NCBI RefSeq assembly: GCF_000313935.1
Contig: NZ_AMSS01000001.1
Span: 60,159 to 124,158 of the forward strand
Origin: Acinetobacter sp. WC-141
GTDB taxonomy: Bacteria; Pseudomonadota; Gammaproteobacteria; Pseudomonadales; Moraxellaceae
Direction of reading: 5' to 3'
Length of the DNA stretch: 64,000 nucleotides
In this document: positions 37,435 through 46,636 of the stretch, piece after piece
Numbering within the stretch: the stretch's first letter is position 1
Layout: every line of letters begins with the position of its first letter
Program-made: the position numbers and the translations under genes
The notes under the pieces: generated by a model
What the model was told of the DNA's origin: nothing
Databases searched by the model: none
What the model saw: the letters and a program-made list of their open reading frames with translations, nothing else

Positions 37435-39039
37435 ATGACTACATATCAAACAGCGATTGATGCAGTACGTCAATTAAAAGCAAAATTCGGCAACACTTGG
37501 GCAGACATTAGCCCAGAAGATGCTGCTCGTATGCAACTTCAAAACCGTTTCAAAACTGGTTTGGATATTGCTAAGTATACAGCTGCGATTATGCGTCGTG
37601 ATATGGCTGAATACGATGCTGACTCAAGCAAATATACTCAATCATTAGGTTGCTGGCATGGTTTCATCGCACAACAAAAAATGATTGCGAACAAAAAATA
37701 TTTCGGTACTACAAGCAAACGTTATATCTACCTTTCTGGTTGGATGGTTGCGGCTCTTCGTTCAGAATTTGGTCCACTTCCTGACCAATCAATGCATGAA
37801 AAAACTTCTGTTCCTGCATTGATCGAAGAAATTTATACTTTCTTACGTCAAGCTGACGCAAAAGAATTAAACGATTTATTCCGTGCACTTAAAAAAGCAC
37901 AAGAAGCTGGTGATACAGCTAAAGCAGCTGAAATTACTGCTCAAATCGATAACTTTGAAACTCACGTTGTGCCAATTATTGCTGACATCGATGCTGGTTT
38001 CGGTAACGAAGAAGCAACTTACTTACTTGCTAAGAAAATGATCGAAGCTGGTGCATGTGCGCTTCAAATCGAAAACCAAGTATCTGATGCGAAACAATGT
38101 GGTCACCAAGCAGGTAAAGTAACAGTTCCACACGAAGACTTCATCGCTAAGATCCATGCATTACGTTATGCATTCTTAGAAATGGGTGTTGATGAAGGTG
38201 TTATCGTTGCGCGTACTGACTCTGAAGGCGCTGACTTGACTCAAAAAATCCCAGTGGTTAAAGAGCCTGGCGACATCGCTTCTCAATACATCAGCTACTT
38301 AGATACTCAAGAAATTGACATTGCTGATGCTCAAGAAGATGAAATCTTAATCAAGCGTGATGGTAAATTACACCGTCCTAAGCGTTTACCTTCTGGCTTA
38401 TATCAGTTCCGTCCTGACACTCAAATTGACCGTGTTGTACTTGACTGTGTATCTAGCCTTCAAAATGGTGCTGACCTTCTTTGGATCGAAACTGCGACTC
38501 CAAACGTAGAAGAAATCGCACACATGGTTAATCGTGTTAAAGAAGTTGTTCCAAATGCGAAGCTTGTTTATAACAACAGCCCATCATTCAACTGGACTTT
38601 AAACTTCCGTCAACAAGCTTACGACCGTTGGGTTGCTGAAGGTAAAGACGTATCGAATTATGACCGCGCTAAATTAATGAGCGCTGAATATGATAATACT
38701 GAATTAGCTGCTGATGCTGATGACAAGATCCGTACATTCCAAGCAGATGCTTCTCGTGAAGCGGGTGTGTTCCATCACTTGATCACACTTCCGACTTACC
38801 ACACTGCAGCTCTTTCTACTCATGAGCTTGCACAAGGTTACTTCGGTTCTGAAGGTATGTTGGCTTATGTTGCTGGCGTACAACGTAAAGAAATCCGTGG
38901 TGGTATCGCTTGTGTGAAACACCAAGCAATGGCGGGTTCTGACATCGGTGATGATCACAAAGAGATCTTCTCTGGTGATAACGCTCTTAAAGCACATGAT
39001 GATGCTAAAAATACAATGAACCAATTCGCAGCTCACTAA
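37435..39039 (+). CDS. aceA: Isocitrate lyase
   Basis: Splits isocitrate to glyoxylate and succinate, the first step of the glyoxylate bypass needed on acetate, alkanes and fatty acids. The 534-residue protein is of the longer class. The catalytic loop is KQCGHQAGK (about residues 220-228), preceded by PIIADIDAGFGN, with ENQVSDAKQ and NNSPSFNW downstream. The gene uses many preferred codons, suggesting high expression. It stands alone here with no malate synthase gene adjacent, and is followed by a strong terminator. Confidence 0.96.
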   Translation: MTTYQTAIDAVRQLKAKFGNTWADISPEDAARMQLQNRFKTGLDIAKYTAAIMRRDMAEYDADSSKYTQSLGCWHGFIAQQKMIANKKYFGTTSKRYIYLSGWMVAALRSEFGPLPDQSMHEKTSVPALIEEIYTFLRQADAKELNDLFRALKKAQEAGDTAKAAEITAQIDNFETHVVPIIADIDAGFGNEEATYLLAKKMIEAGACALQIENQVSDAKQCGHQAGKVTVPHEDFIAKIHALRYAFLEMGVDEGVIVARTDSEGADLTQKIPVVKEPGDIASQYISYLDTQEIDIADAQEDEILIKRDGKLHRPKRLPSGLYQFRPDTQIDRVVLDCVSSLQNGADLLWIETATPNVEEIAHMVNRVKEVVPNAKLVYNNSPSFNWTLNFRQQAYDRWVAEGKDVSNYDRAKLMSAEYDNTELAADADDKIRTFQADASREAGVFHHLITLPTYHTAALSTHELAQGYFGSEGMLAYVAGVQRKEIRGGIACVKHQAMAGSDIGDDHKEIFSGDNALKAHDDAKNTMNQFAAH

Positions 39040-39054
39040 GAATTGATTTCAAAA

Positions 39055-39086
39055 GAAAACCCGCTCACATGAGCGGGTTTTTTTAT
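39055..39086 (+). terminator. Terminator of aceA
   Basis: AAACCCGCTC (39057-39066), loop ACAT, GAGCGGGTTT (39071-39080), T-run. Confidence 0.9.
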
Positions 39087-39099
39087 TATGAAAAAATAA

Positions 39100-39570
39100 T
39101 TATTTTTTCAATACATAATGCTCAGCTAAAGAGCCTTCAATTTTCTTACCTTCTGTATCTAAAGCAGTTGCCGTATTTTCACCAATAAAGAATTTACGGT
39201 TTTGAGATTTATCATCTAAGGTAATGACTGAAGTATTATCTTTGTCAAAAGTAAACGTACCATGAGTTTCAAATGGTTTTTTATCACCTTTGCCAAGGTA
39301 AGTTTCAGTCAATTCATAAGTTTTATCATCTTTTAACTCTAATTCAGTTTTGATACCTTCACAGTCTGCACATGGAAGAGTGCCTTTATATGTCCCGTCC
39401 CAATCTAATGAGTTTTCAGCCGTATGAGCAGTATCTACCGTGTTGTTATTTGCTTCAGTAGTTTGTGCTGGAGCAGAGGCTTGTGTTGTCGTGTCGGCTT
39501 TATTTTCATTTTTGCTACAAGCAACAAGAAGGGCACTTACAAGTGCAACTGATAATAATGTTTTTTTCAT
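39100..39570 (-). CDS. NlpE-like lipoprotein
   Basis: A 156-residue lipoprotein (lipobox LLVAC, Cys18) followed by a Thr/Ala/Asn-rich linker to about residue 55, then an NlpE N-terminal domain. That domain has WDGTYKGTLPCADCEGIKTEL with the CxxC motif typical of NlpE, and ends in AEHYVLKK. In enterics NlpE signals surface adhesion and copper stress to Cpx. This protein lacks the C-terminal OB domain of E. coli NlpE. It is convergent with aceA. Confidence 0.88.
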   Translation of the reverse strand: MKKTLLSVALVSALLVACSKNENKADTTTQASAPAQTTEANNNTVDTAHTAENSLDWDGTYKGTLPCADCEGIKTELELKDDKTYELTETYLGKGDKKPFETHGTFTFDKDNTSVITLDDKSQNRKFFIGENTATALDTEGKKIEGSLAEHYVLKK

Positions 39571-39714
39571 GATGATCTAAACCTCGGAAAATAAATAAAA
39601 AAGCAATAAACAGGCTATGAAATATGAGAGCTTAATAAAAGTTTAAGTATGTAATTTAATTTTAACAAAAGGTAAAGTGAGTAAGTTTTGAATAATTATT
39701 AAAAAGAAAATGAA

Positions 39715-39752
39715 AAAGAGGTATTCACTAAAAATATTTAATGAATACCTTA
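39715..39752 (-). terminator. Terminator of the 107-residue lipoprotein gene
   Basis: AGGTATTCA (39719-39727) pairs with TGAATACCT (39742-39750). On the minus strand the stem is followed by CTTTTTC. Confidence 0.65.
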
Positions 39753-39756
39753 TAAA

Positions 39757-40080
39757 TTACGGTTGAGCAGAAACCCCACCTAAGGAGTCGCATGCTGATT
39801 TATAGAGTTGGTACTGTTGCTTTAAAACTTCATCCAATGGCATATCGAATAATTCTTCACCATTTTTATAGCTCTCTACGTATGAAGTTGCTTTTTCTTT
39901 GCTTACCGCTAGAGATTGCTGGTAATAAGAATTAATTGAGCTGGTTGCAAGCTGGCTTGTTTCGACATTTTTACATTCGAAATTATGCAGAATCTTTTCT
40001 GCACGTTTGACCTCGCTAGATTGGCCAAAAATACACCCGGTTAAAAAGACAAGTGGGGTTAACACGAAAAAAAGTTTCAT
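39757..40080 (-). CDS. Small lipoprotein of unknown function
   Basis: A 107-residue protein from ATG 40080 with lipobox VFLTGC (Cys16). The mature part is helical, with CKNVETSQLATSSINSYYQQSL and a second cysteine pair partner in YKSACDSLGG. No domain is recognised. An in-frame TTG at 40101 would add seven residues in front of the signal. No good Shine-Dalgarno is visible for either start. It is divergent from ureD. Confidence 0.75.
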   Translation of the reverse strand: MKLFFVLTPLVFLTGCIFGQSSEVKRAEKILHNFECKNVETSQLATSSINSYYQQSLAVSKEKATSYVESYKNGEELFDMPLDEVLKQQYQLYKSACDSLGGVSAQP

Positions 40081-40226
40081 GGAGAGCGAGTATGGAAGCA
40101 ACGGTGGGCGCTATTGTATAAACAATTCCATAAGTTACTGTGGTTTTATGTTAGACATTGATGATTTTTTAGCTCATTAAAATCGAAAAATTGTATCTAA
40201 TTTTGTCATTGGCCTTATTTTCATAT

Positions 40227-40244
40227 TTGGTGCGTATTTTGCTT
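40227..40244 (+). promoter_or_regulatory. Sigma-54-like promoter of ureD
   Basis: TTGGTGCG-TATT-TTGCTT has GG (40229-40230) and GC (40241-40242) separated by exactly ten bases, the -24/-12 geometry of RpoN promoters. It lies 38 bp before the ureD ATG. Confidence 0.55.
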
Positions 40245-40281
40245 ATAAGTTTAAGCACTTATTTTGAACATATGAACCAGA

Positions 40282-41157
40282 ATGAATCAGGTACAAACGT
40301 TTTCAAAAAAATCTTTAGCACCATTTTGGTATGCACAACTAGAGCTCGGATTTTGTTTTGAAAATTCACGCACCATAATGAGTCACAGAAAGCATCATGG
40401 CCCTGTTAGGGTGCAAAAAATGCTCTGGCCTGAAAAAACAGGTGTATGCCATACCATTATTGTTCATCCACCTGCAGGAATTGCAGGAGGAGATCATCTT
40501 ACTTTTGAAATTGAAACCAAAGATCAAGCTCATGCGGTTGTAACTACGCCTGGTGCAGGGAAATGGTACAAAACCAATGGCAAGCAAGCTTTTCAGCATA
40601 TTCATTTGCATGTGAAAGATCAGTCTATTTTAGAGTGGGTTCCACAAGAAACGATGCTGTTTGATGGAGCTTTAGCGCATTCAGAAACTCATATTCATCT
40701 TGACCAAGCTGCAAGTTTTATTGGGTGGGATATGTTAGTACTAGGGCGGCAGGCACGTGCTGAGCGCTTTGTTCAGGGAAGTTATCACAACCAATTTAAA
40801 TTGTGGCGAGAACATAAATTGTTAGTCGCCGATACATTGTATTTTGAAGGTGAAGATCGTTGGCTTAGTTCATGTTTAGGCATGAATAATCAAGCAGTAA
40901 TGGGAAGTTTTTGGGCAGTCGCTCCTGAGAAATATCGTTCATCATTTTACTTAGAACAACAGCTAGAACTCATTCGGGAATTAATGATGCGTATGCAGGC
41001 GCCCGTCACTTTAACGCTATTAGATGATGTGGTTTCTGCCCGTTTCTTAGGAAATGATGTTCGACATTGCCATGATGCTTTTGCGGCTATAAGAGCAAGA
41101 TTAAGGAATTATTGGTTTGATTTAGATGAGGAATTTCCAAGAATTTGGAAAACCTAA
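40282..41157 (+). CDS. ureD: Urease accessory protein UreD
   Basis: Chaperone that forms the UreDFG complex for nickel insertion into urease. The 291-residue protein has conserved [44 protein letters not shown] and the C-terminal RIWKT. It is the first gene of the ureDABCEFGJ cluster. A 100-bp gap to ureA holds a second sigma-54-like promoter. Confidence 0.95.
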   Translation: MNQVQTFSKKSLAPFWYAQLELGFCFENSRTIMSHRKHHGPVRVQKMLWPEKTGVCHTIIVHPPAGIAGGDHLTFEIETKDQAHAVVTTPGAGKWYKTNGKQAFQHIHLHVKDQSILEWVPQETMLFDGALAHSETHIHLDQAASFIGWDMLVLGRQARAERFVQGSYHNQFKLWREHKLLVADTLYFEGEDRWLSSCLGMNNQAVMGSFWAVAPEKYRSSFYLEQQLELIRELMMRMQAPVTLTLLDDVVSARFLGNDVRHCHDAFAAIRARLRNYWFDLDEEFPRIWKT

Positions 41158-41210
41158 GTTACGTTAAATTGCGTATTTAAAAAACAGTTAAAACAAGTAT
41201 GCTGCTTTTG

Positions 41211-41226
41211 AGCACGTATTTTGCTT
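41211..41226 (+). promoter_or_regulatory. Second sigma-54-like promoter, upstream of ureA
   Basis: AGCACG-TATT-TTGCTT: GC at 41223-41224 with AG ten bases before it. It shares the 13-mer CGTATTTTGCTTA with the site before ureD. It is weaker than consensus at the first G of the -24 element and lies 32 bp before the ureA ATG. Confidence 0.5.
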
Positions 41227-41257
41227 AAAGAATATAAATGCAATTTAGGAAAGAGAA

Positions 41258-41560
41258 ATGGAACTCAATCCAACAGAAAAAGATAAGTTACTCATTTTTA
41301 CTGCAGGTTTAGTGGCTGAGCGTCGTAAAGCGCGTGGCTTGAAACTGAATTATCCAGAAGCTATTGCTTTTATTTCAGCTGCCTTACTTGAAGGTGCACG
41401 AGATGGTATGACAGTCAGTGACTTAATGCATTACGGGACAACTTTATTAAAGCGCGAAGATGTGATGGATGGTGTGCCAGAAATGATTGCTGAGGTTCAA
41501 GTCGAGGCAACTTTTCCAGATGGCTCGAAATTAGTCACTGTTCATCAGCCAATCGTATAA
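41258..41560 (+). CDS. ureA: Urease gamma subunit
   Basis: Structural gamma subunit of urease, 100 residues, the usual length. It shows [33 protein letters not shown], read over residues 2-34, and [21 protein letters not shown] near the end. A good AGGAAAGAG region precedes the ATG. ureB follows after 11 bp with AAGGAGG. Confidence 0.97.
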   Translation: MELNPTEKDKLLIFTAGLVAERRKARGLKLNYPEAIAFISAALLEGARDGMTVSDLMHYGTTLLKREDVMDGVPEMIAEVQVEATFPDGSKLVTVHQPIV

Positions 41561-41571
41561 AAGGAGGACTT

Positions 41572-41880
41572 ATGATCCCCGGTGAAATCATTACTCCAGA
41601 TACAGACATTGAGCTGAATGTTGGACGGCAAACTTTAAAAGTTATAGTTGCCAATATCGGAGATCGGCCTATTCAGGTGGGTTCTCATTTTCATTTTTAT
41701 GAAGCAAATGATGCATTACAGTTTGATCGTGAAATGGCGAAAGGCTTTCGATTGAATATTGCAGCTGGTACAGCAATTCGTTTTGAACCGGGTCAGACTC
41801 GGGAGGTTGAGCTTGTTGCTTTAGCGGGTAAGCGAGAAGTTTATGGTTTCGCAGGCCGCGTCATGGGCAAGTTGGATTAA
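41572..41880 (+). CDS. ureB: Urease beta subunit
   Basis: Structural beta subunit, 102 residues. It starts [16 protein letters not shown] and contains [15 protein letters not shown] and [13 protein letters not shown], then [11 protein letters not shown] at the end. A strong Shine-Dalgarno (AAGGAGG) lies just before it. Confidence 0.97.
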   Translation: MIPGEIITPDTDIELNVGRQTLKVIVANIGDRPIQVGSHFHFYEANDALQFDREMAKGFRLNIAAGTAIRFEPGQTREVELVALAGKREVYGFAGRVMGKLD

Positions 41881-41917
41881 ACATAACAACGATAATGAAA
41901 GAGATGAGTAATAAGTT

Positions 41918-43618
41918 ATGAAAATGTCACGTCGTGCATATGCTGAGATGTTTGGTCCAACAGTTGGTGATCGTATTCGTTTGGCTGATACAGAGCTCTT
42001 TATTGAAGTTGAGCAAGACTTAACGACTTATGGTGAAGAAGTTAAATTTGGCGGTGGAAAAGTTATTCGTGATGGAATGGGGCAGTCACAACTTTTAGCC
42101 GATGAAGTTGCTGACACGGTCATTACTAATGCTTTAATTATTGATTGGTGGGGAATTGTAAAAGCTGATGTGGGTTTAAAGAATGGTCGAATTTGGAAAA
42201 TCGGAAAAGCTGGCAACCCTGATATTCAACCGGACATTACGATTCCTTTAGGCGCTGCAACCGAAGTGATTGCAGGTGAAGGACAAATTTTAACAGCAGG
42301 CGGTATTGATACCCACATTCACTGGATTTGTCCTCAACAAGTTGAAACGGCGTTAATGTCGGGGACAACAACCATGGTTGGTGGTGGCACAGGACCAGCA
42401 GCTGGGACCTCAGCAACGACAGTGACTCCAGGTCCTTGGCACATTGCGACCATGTTACAGGCGATTGACGATTTGCCTATGAATATTGGTTTATTAGGTA
42501 AAGGCAATTTAAGTTTACCAGACCCCATTCGAGAGCAAATTAAAGCTGGGGTAATTGGCTTAAAACTGCATGAAGACTGGGGCTCAACACCAGCAGCTAT
42601 TGATAATTGCTTGAGCGTGGCAGATGAGTTTGATGTACAGGTCGCGATTCATACAGATACTTTAAATGAAGGGGGCTTTTTAGAAGAAACACTGGCAGCA
42701 TTTAAAGATCGTACAATTCATACGTACCATACTGAAGGTGCGGGTGGTGGGCATGCACCTGACATTTTAAAAGCGATCGGGCAAAGTAATGTGTTGCCGT
42801 CTTCTACCAATCCAACGCGACCTTATACGATTAATACCATTGATGAGCATTTAGATATGCTCATGGTTTGCCATCATTTAGACCCAGCAATTGCTGAAGA
42901 TATTGCTTTTGCAGAAAGTCGTATTCGCCGTGAAACCATTGCTGCCGAAGATATTTTGCAAGACTTAGGCGCGATTGCCATGATGTCATCGGACTCTCAG
43001 GCGATGGGCCGTGTGGGCGAAGTGATTTTACGTACTTGGCAAACTGCCCATAAAATGAAAATTCAACGTGGTCCTTTAGAGGGCGACAATGAATTTCATG
43101 ATAACAATCGCGTTAAACGCTACATTGCCAAATATACAATTAACCCAGCCATTACCCATGGTTTAAGTCATGAAATTGGTTCAGTGGAGGTCGGAAAACT
43201 TGCTGATTTAGTGTTATGGAAGCCAGCCTTTTTTGGTGTGAAACCTTCTATGATTATTAAAGGTGGCATGATTGCAGCAGCTCCAATGGGTGATATTAAT
43301 GCTTCAATTCCGACACCTCAACCCGTGCATTACCGTCCCATGTTTGGTGCCTATCCACGTGGTGTTCATAACACCTGCATTACCTTTTTATCTCAAGCAG
43401 CAATTGATGAAAAAGTTGCTGAAAAATTAAATCTTAAAAAGTTAATTAGCCCCTGTAAAAACACACGCTCAATTAGTAAAGCGGATATGAAGCACAACAC
43501 ATATTGTCCTGTCATGCAGGTTCATCCTGAGACTTACGAGGTGCGGGCTGATGGTGAGCTATTAACATGTGAACCTGCTGTTGTGTTACCCATGGCTCAG
43601 CGTTATTTCTTGTTTTGA
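41918..43618 (+). CDS. ureC: Urease alpha subunit
   Basis: Catalytic subunit with the dinuclear nickel site. It has 566 residues. Visible are [10 protein letters not shown] (nickel histidines), [11 protein letters not shown] with Lys216 as the carbamylated bridging lysine, [21 protein letters not shown], and the mobile flap MVCHHLD with its cysteine and histidine. The C-terminus MAQRYFLF is typical. All active-site motifs are intact. Urea hydrolysis gives ammonia and carbonate in the cytoplasm. Confidence 0.97.
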   Translation: MKMSRRAYAEMFGPTVGDRIRLADTELFIEVEQDLTTYGEEVKFGGGKVIRDGMGQSQLLADEVADTVITNALIIDWWGIVKADVGLKNGRIWKIGKAGNPDIQPDITIPLGAATEVIAGEGQILTAGGIDTHIHWICPQQVETALMSGTTTMVGGGTGPAAGTSATTVTPGPWHIATMLQAIDDLPMNIGLLGKGNLSLPDPIREQIKAGVIGLKLHEDWGSTPAAIDNCLSVADEFDVQVAIHTDTLNEGGFLEETLAAFKDRTIHTYHTEGAGGGHAPDILKAIGQSNVLPSSTNPTRPYTINTIDEHLDMLMVCHHLDPAIAEDIAFAESRIRRETIAAEDILQDLGAIAMMSSDSQAMGRVGEVILRTWQTAHKMKIQRGPLEGDNEFHDNNRVKRYIAKYTINPAITHGLSHEIGSVEVGKLADLVLWKPAFFGVKPSMIIKGGMIAAAPMGDINASIPTPQPVHYRPMFGAYPRGVHNTCITFLSQAAIDEKVAEKLNLKKLISPCKNTRSISKADMKHNTYCPVMQVHPETYEVRADGELLTCEPAVVLPMAQRYFLF

Positions 43619-43688
43619 TAAGTTTTATTGAGATGATTTTGCTTCATGAATTTATACATATGAACTGAATAAAGGAGAGAAAAATTAA

Positions 43689-44171
43689 ATGAAAATCTAT
43701 ACCCAACGTCTTGAACATATTTCTCCTGATCAGGCATTTGAAACGGTCGAATTGACTTTTGATACCCGCCAAAAATCAAGATTTCGAGCGACTTTAGCAA
43801 GTGGTGTGGATATTGGTGCCGATTTACCACGTACTGGCATTTTGCGTAGTGGTTCGTATATTGCAACTCAACAAGGTGATGTACTACGTGTAGACGCTAA
43901 GCCTGAACGTCTGATGCAAGTCAGTGCAGCAAGTGATTTTGATTTGCTTAAAGCGGCTTATCACTTAGGTAACAGACATGTGCCATTAATGTTGACACCT
44001 ACAGCTTTATATTTTGAACCTGATCATGTGCTTGCAGAAATGGTAGAGGGACTGGGGCTTACAGTCTCAGAAACTGATCATCCGTTTGAACCTGAAAGCG
44101 GCGCCTATGCACAGCATAGTCATGACCACCGCTTAAGCCCAATCAAAGCTTTGCATCATGTCCATTCATAA
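43689..44171 (+). CDS. ureE: Urease accessory protein UreE
   Basis: Nickel-binding metallochaperone, 160 residues. It has [18 protein letters not shown] early and GNRHVPLML with the conserved interface histidine. A histidine-rich tail ([15 protein letters not shown]) is moderate compared with some species and binds nickel. Its stop overlaps the start of ureF by 14 bases, so they are translationally coupled. Confidence 0.95.
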   Translation: MKIYTQRLEHISPDQAFETVELTFDTRQKSRFRATLASGVDIGADLPRTGILRSGSYIATQQGDVLRVDAKPERLMQVSAASDFDLLKAAYHLGNRHVPLMLTPTALYFEPDHVLAEMVEGLGLTVSETDHPFEPESGAYAQHSHDHRLSPIKALHHVHS

Positions 44172-44823
44172 CGCAGCGCAATTACTTCAATTACTGACAC
44201 TGTCTTCTACGGCATTGCCAGTTGGAGCATATTGTTATTCACAAGGTGTAGAAACAGCCATCGATATTGGCTTAATACACGATGAAACCTCAGCAATTGC
44301 TTATTTCGAAGAAGTACTGGAAATGTTGTTAGTACGGTTTGAGCTACCCGTATTGAAACGTCTCATGCAACATCATGATGACCAAGATCAGTTTTTGATT
44401 TGGGCAAATTTATATAAGGCTAGCCGAGAAAGTAAAGAGCTTTTAGCAGAATCGCAGCAGCTGGCATTTTCTTTAAATGCGTGGATTAGAGATGTTTTAA
44501 AAGAACCAGTTGAGGTGAAAAAGCAGTTTGGTTTTGTGCCTGTCTATGCACAGCTCTGTGGTCGACTTGGGCTTAAAGATGTTGATGTGCTCACAGCTTA
44601 TACCTTTACCGTTTTAGAAAATCAGGTTTTGGCTGCGGTAAAAACGGTACCTTTAGGGCAAATGGCGGGACAAAGGATTTTATGGCACTTACATGGTCTA
44701 GTACCTCAAGCTGTGGAAAAAGCCTTGCAACTGGTTGATGAGCAATTGAGTAGTGCTTTACCTCGTTATGCCATGCTGAGTATGAAACACGAAACCCAAT
44801 ATTCACGGTTATTCAGATCTTAA
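44158..44823 (+). CDS. ureF: Urease accessory protein UreF
   Basis: All-helical GTPase-gating partner of UreG in the activation complex, 221 residues. It shows the typical [21 protein letters not shown] start, QLCGRLGL and the end [10 protein letters not shown]. It begins inside ureE. Confidence 0.95.
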   Translation: MSIHNAAQLLQLLTLSSTALPVGAYCYSQGVETAIDIGLIHDETSAIAYFEEVLEMLLVRFELPVLKRLMQHHDDQDQFLIWANLYKASRESKELLAESQQLAFSLNAWIRDVLKEPVEVKKQFGFVPVYAQLCGRLGLKDVDVLTAYTFTVLENQVLAAVKTVPLGQMAGQRILWHLHGLVPQAVEKALQLVDEQLSSALPRYAMLSMKHETQYSRLFRS

Positions 44824-44847
44824 GTTTAGGAAAGAAGGATAAAAAAC

Positions 44848-45462
44848 ATGACAGAACGTAGTCCATTACGAGTTGGAATTGGCGGACCGGTAGGTTCGGG
44901 TAAAACTGCGCTTACACTTAATTTATGTTTAGCCTTGCGTAATAAATACAACATGGCTGTGGTGACAAATGATATTTACACCAAAGAAGATTCAAACTTT
45001 TTAACCCGTAATGAAGCGATGTCGCCAGATCGTATTGTGGGTGTAGAAACAGGTGGTTGTCCGCATACAGCAATTCGTGAAGATGCTTCAATTAACTTGG
45101 CTGCAATTGATGATTTATGTGAAAAGTTTGATGGGTTGGAACTCATTATTATTGAAAGCGGTGGTGATAATTTAGCTGCAACATTTAGTCCGGAACTCTC
45201 AGATTTAACATTATATGTAATTGATGTTGCCGGCGGAGAAAAAATCCCTCGTAAAGGTGGCCCGGGCATTACCAAATCAGATTTACTGATTATTAATAAA
45301 ACTGACCTTGCGCCTATGGTCGGTGCAAATCTTGATGTGATGGACCAAGATGCGAAACGCATGCGCGGAGAAAAGCCATTTTTGTTTTCAAATATGAAAA
45401 CCCAAGATGGTCTTGAAGAAATTATTCAATTTATCGAGAAACAAGGGCTGTTTAAAGCTTAA
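44848..45462 (+). CDS. ureG: Urease accessory GTPase UreG
   Basis: SIMIBI-class GTPase that powers nickel delivery, 204 residues. P-loop [20 protein letters not shown], the metal-binding [13 protein letters not shown] with Cys and His, ESGGDNL and NKTDLAP are all present. It is preceded by AGGAAAGAAGGA and followed by ureJ after 11 bp. Confidence 0.97.
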   Translation: MTERSPLRVGIGGPVGSGKTALTLNLCLALRNKYNMAVVTNDIYTKEDSNFLTRNEAMSPDRIVGVETGGCPHTAIREDASINLAAIDDLCEKFDGLELIIIESGGDNLAATFSPELSDLTLYVIDVAGGEKIPRKGGPGITKSDLLIINKTDLAPMVGANLDVMDQDAKRMRGEKPFLFSNMKTQDGLEEIIQFIEKQGLFKA

Positions 45463-45473
45463 GGAGTGAGATT

Positions 45474-46043
45474 ATGGACTTCATGAAAAAGTGGGGCATA
45501 GGGCTCCTTGCATTATTACCTACACTCGTAATGGCACACCCAGGACACGACCATGAACATTCGGGTTTTATGGCGGGCTTTATTCATCCGTTTACCGGAT
45601 TAGATCATTTAGTGATGGCTTTGGCTTTCGGTGTTTTACTTTGGTCGGCAGCGAAGCAATGGAAGATTGCGGGTGTAGTGACTTTAAGCATTACTTTAAT
45701 TGTAGGCTTTTTAATCGGTGCTCAAGGTTTAGTACCTGCAAATGTCGCTGAATATGGGATTGTTGCTTCTTTAGTGGTTACAGCAATTGCACTATGGACA
45801 AAATCAAATCGGATTTTACCTATCGCTGCGGCATTACTTGCAAGCTTTCATGGTATAGCGCATGGTGTTGAATTAGCACACGCAGGTCATGTCGTAGCAT
45901 TAGTAGCAGGTATGGTTACAGCTATGGCTTTAATTTATGTCGGTGGATTAGCATTAGGCGCTGCACTTACACGATATGTGCCATATGGCAAAAAAATTGT
46001 AGGTGCTTGCGCGGCTATTGTTGCAGTGATTGGTTTAAGTTAG
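45474..46043 (+). CDS. ureJ: HupE/UreJ-family nickel permease
   Basis: Membrane protein that likely imports nickel. The 189 residues comprise a signal-like N-terminus ending VMAHPGHDHEHS, then about six hydrophobic helices with HPFTGLDHLVMALAFG and FHGIAHGVELA, the histidine motifs of the HupE/UreJ family. The N-terminal histidines follow directly after the predicted cleavage site. It closes the urease cluster, before a terminator. Confidence 0.92.
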   Translation: MDFMKKWGIGLLALLPTLVMAHPGHDHEHSGFMAGFIHPFTGLDHLVMALAFGVLLWSAAKQWKIAGVVTLSITLIVGFLIGAQGLVPANVAEYGIVASLVVTAIALWTKSNRILPIAAALLASFHGIAHGVELAHAGHVVALVAGMVTAMALIYVGGLALGAALTRYVPYGKKIVGACAAIVAVIGLS

Positions 46044-46057
46044 TCATCACTCCGAAA

Positions 46058-46088
46058 GTAAAAGGTAGCTTTAGGCTACCTTTTTTAA
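46058..46088. terminator. Terminator of the urease cluster, also rsmD
   Basis: AAAAGGTAGC (46060-46069), loop TTTAG, GCTACCTTTT (46075-46084); symmetric between convergent units. Confidence 0.85.
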
Positions 46089-46636
46089 TCAGTGACTTTC
46101 TGATAAAGCCCCGCATGAACTGTACCAGCTTTCGTTGTTTTAACTTGTTGCCATGTTGATGGAAGGTGAAGCTGAGATAAATCTCGGTCAGCTTCAACAT
46201 AAATATATCCATTCTTTTTAATATGTGGTTCTGCCAAGGTCGAGAGTTCTTGCCATAAATCTAGACTATAAGGTGGGTCTAAAAATACAACATCGAACTG
46301 TTCTTTTAAACGGGGTAAAGCTTGTTGAGCAGTCGCATTGATTAAATGACAATTTGGGGCTTTTAATAGCTCAACATTATCTTTTAAAAAACGTGCCTGA
46401 GTTTTGTCTGGTTCAATCATATAAACTGATGCAGCGCCACGTGACAATGCTTCAAAACCTAATGCGCCAGAGCCTGTGCAGACATCAAGGACATAAGCAT
46501 TTTGAATATCCCACATGAGCCAGTTAAACAAAGTTTCACGTACTCTGTCTGGCGTTGGGCGTAAACCATCAATGCTAGCGAAGGGAAGTACTCGTCTTTT
46601 CCATTCGCCGCCAATAATACGTAATTGATTTTTCAT
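46085..46636 (-). CDS. rsmD: 16S rRNA (guanine966-N2)-methyltransferase
   Basis: SAM-dependent methyltransferase acting on the small ribosomal subunit, 183 residues. The N-terminal RIIGGEWKRRVLPF and GLRPTPDRVRETLFNWL, SAM motif DVCTGSGALGFEALSRGA and catalytic FLDPPY identify it. It is coupled to mrdA upstream: the stop and start overlap as TAATG. Confidence 0.95.
   Translation of the reverse strand: MKNQLRIIGGEWKRRVLPFASIDGLRPTPDRVRETLFNWLMWDIQNAYVLDVCTGSGALGFEALSRGAASVYMIEPDKTQARFLKDNVELLKAPNCHLINATAQQALPRLKEQFDVVFLDPPYSLDLWQELSTLAEPHIKKNGYIYVEADRDLSQLHLPSTWQQVKTTKAGTVHAGLYQKVTD

Noticed and set aside
44976..45362. Minus-strand ORF of 128 codons inside ureG
   Set aside because: Shadow of the well-conserved ureG frame; no start signal and no independent features.
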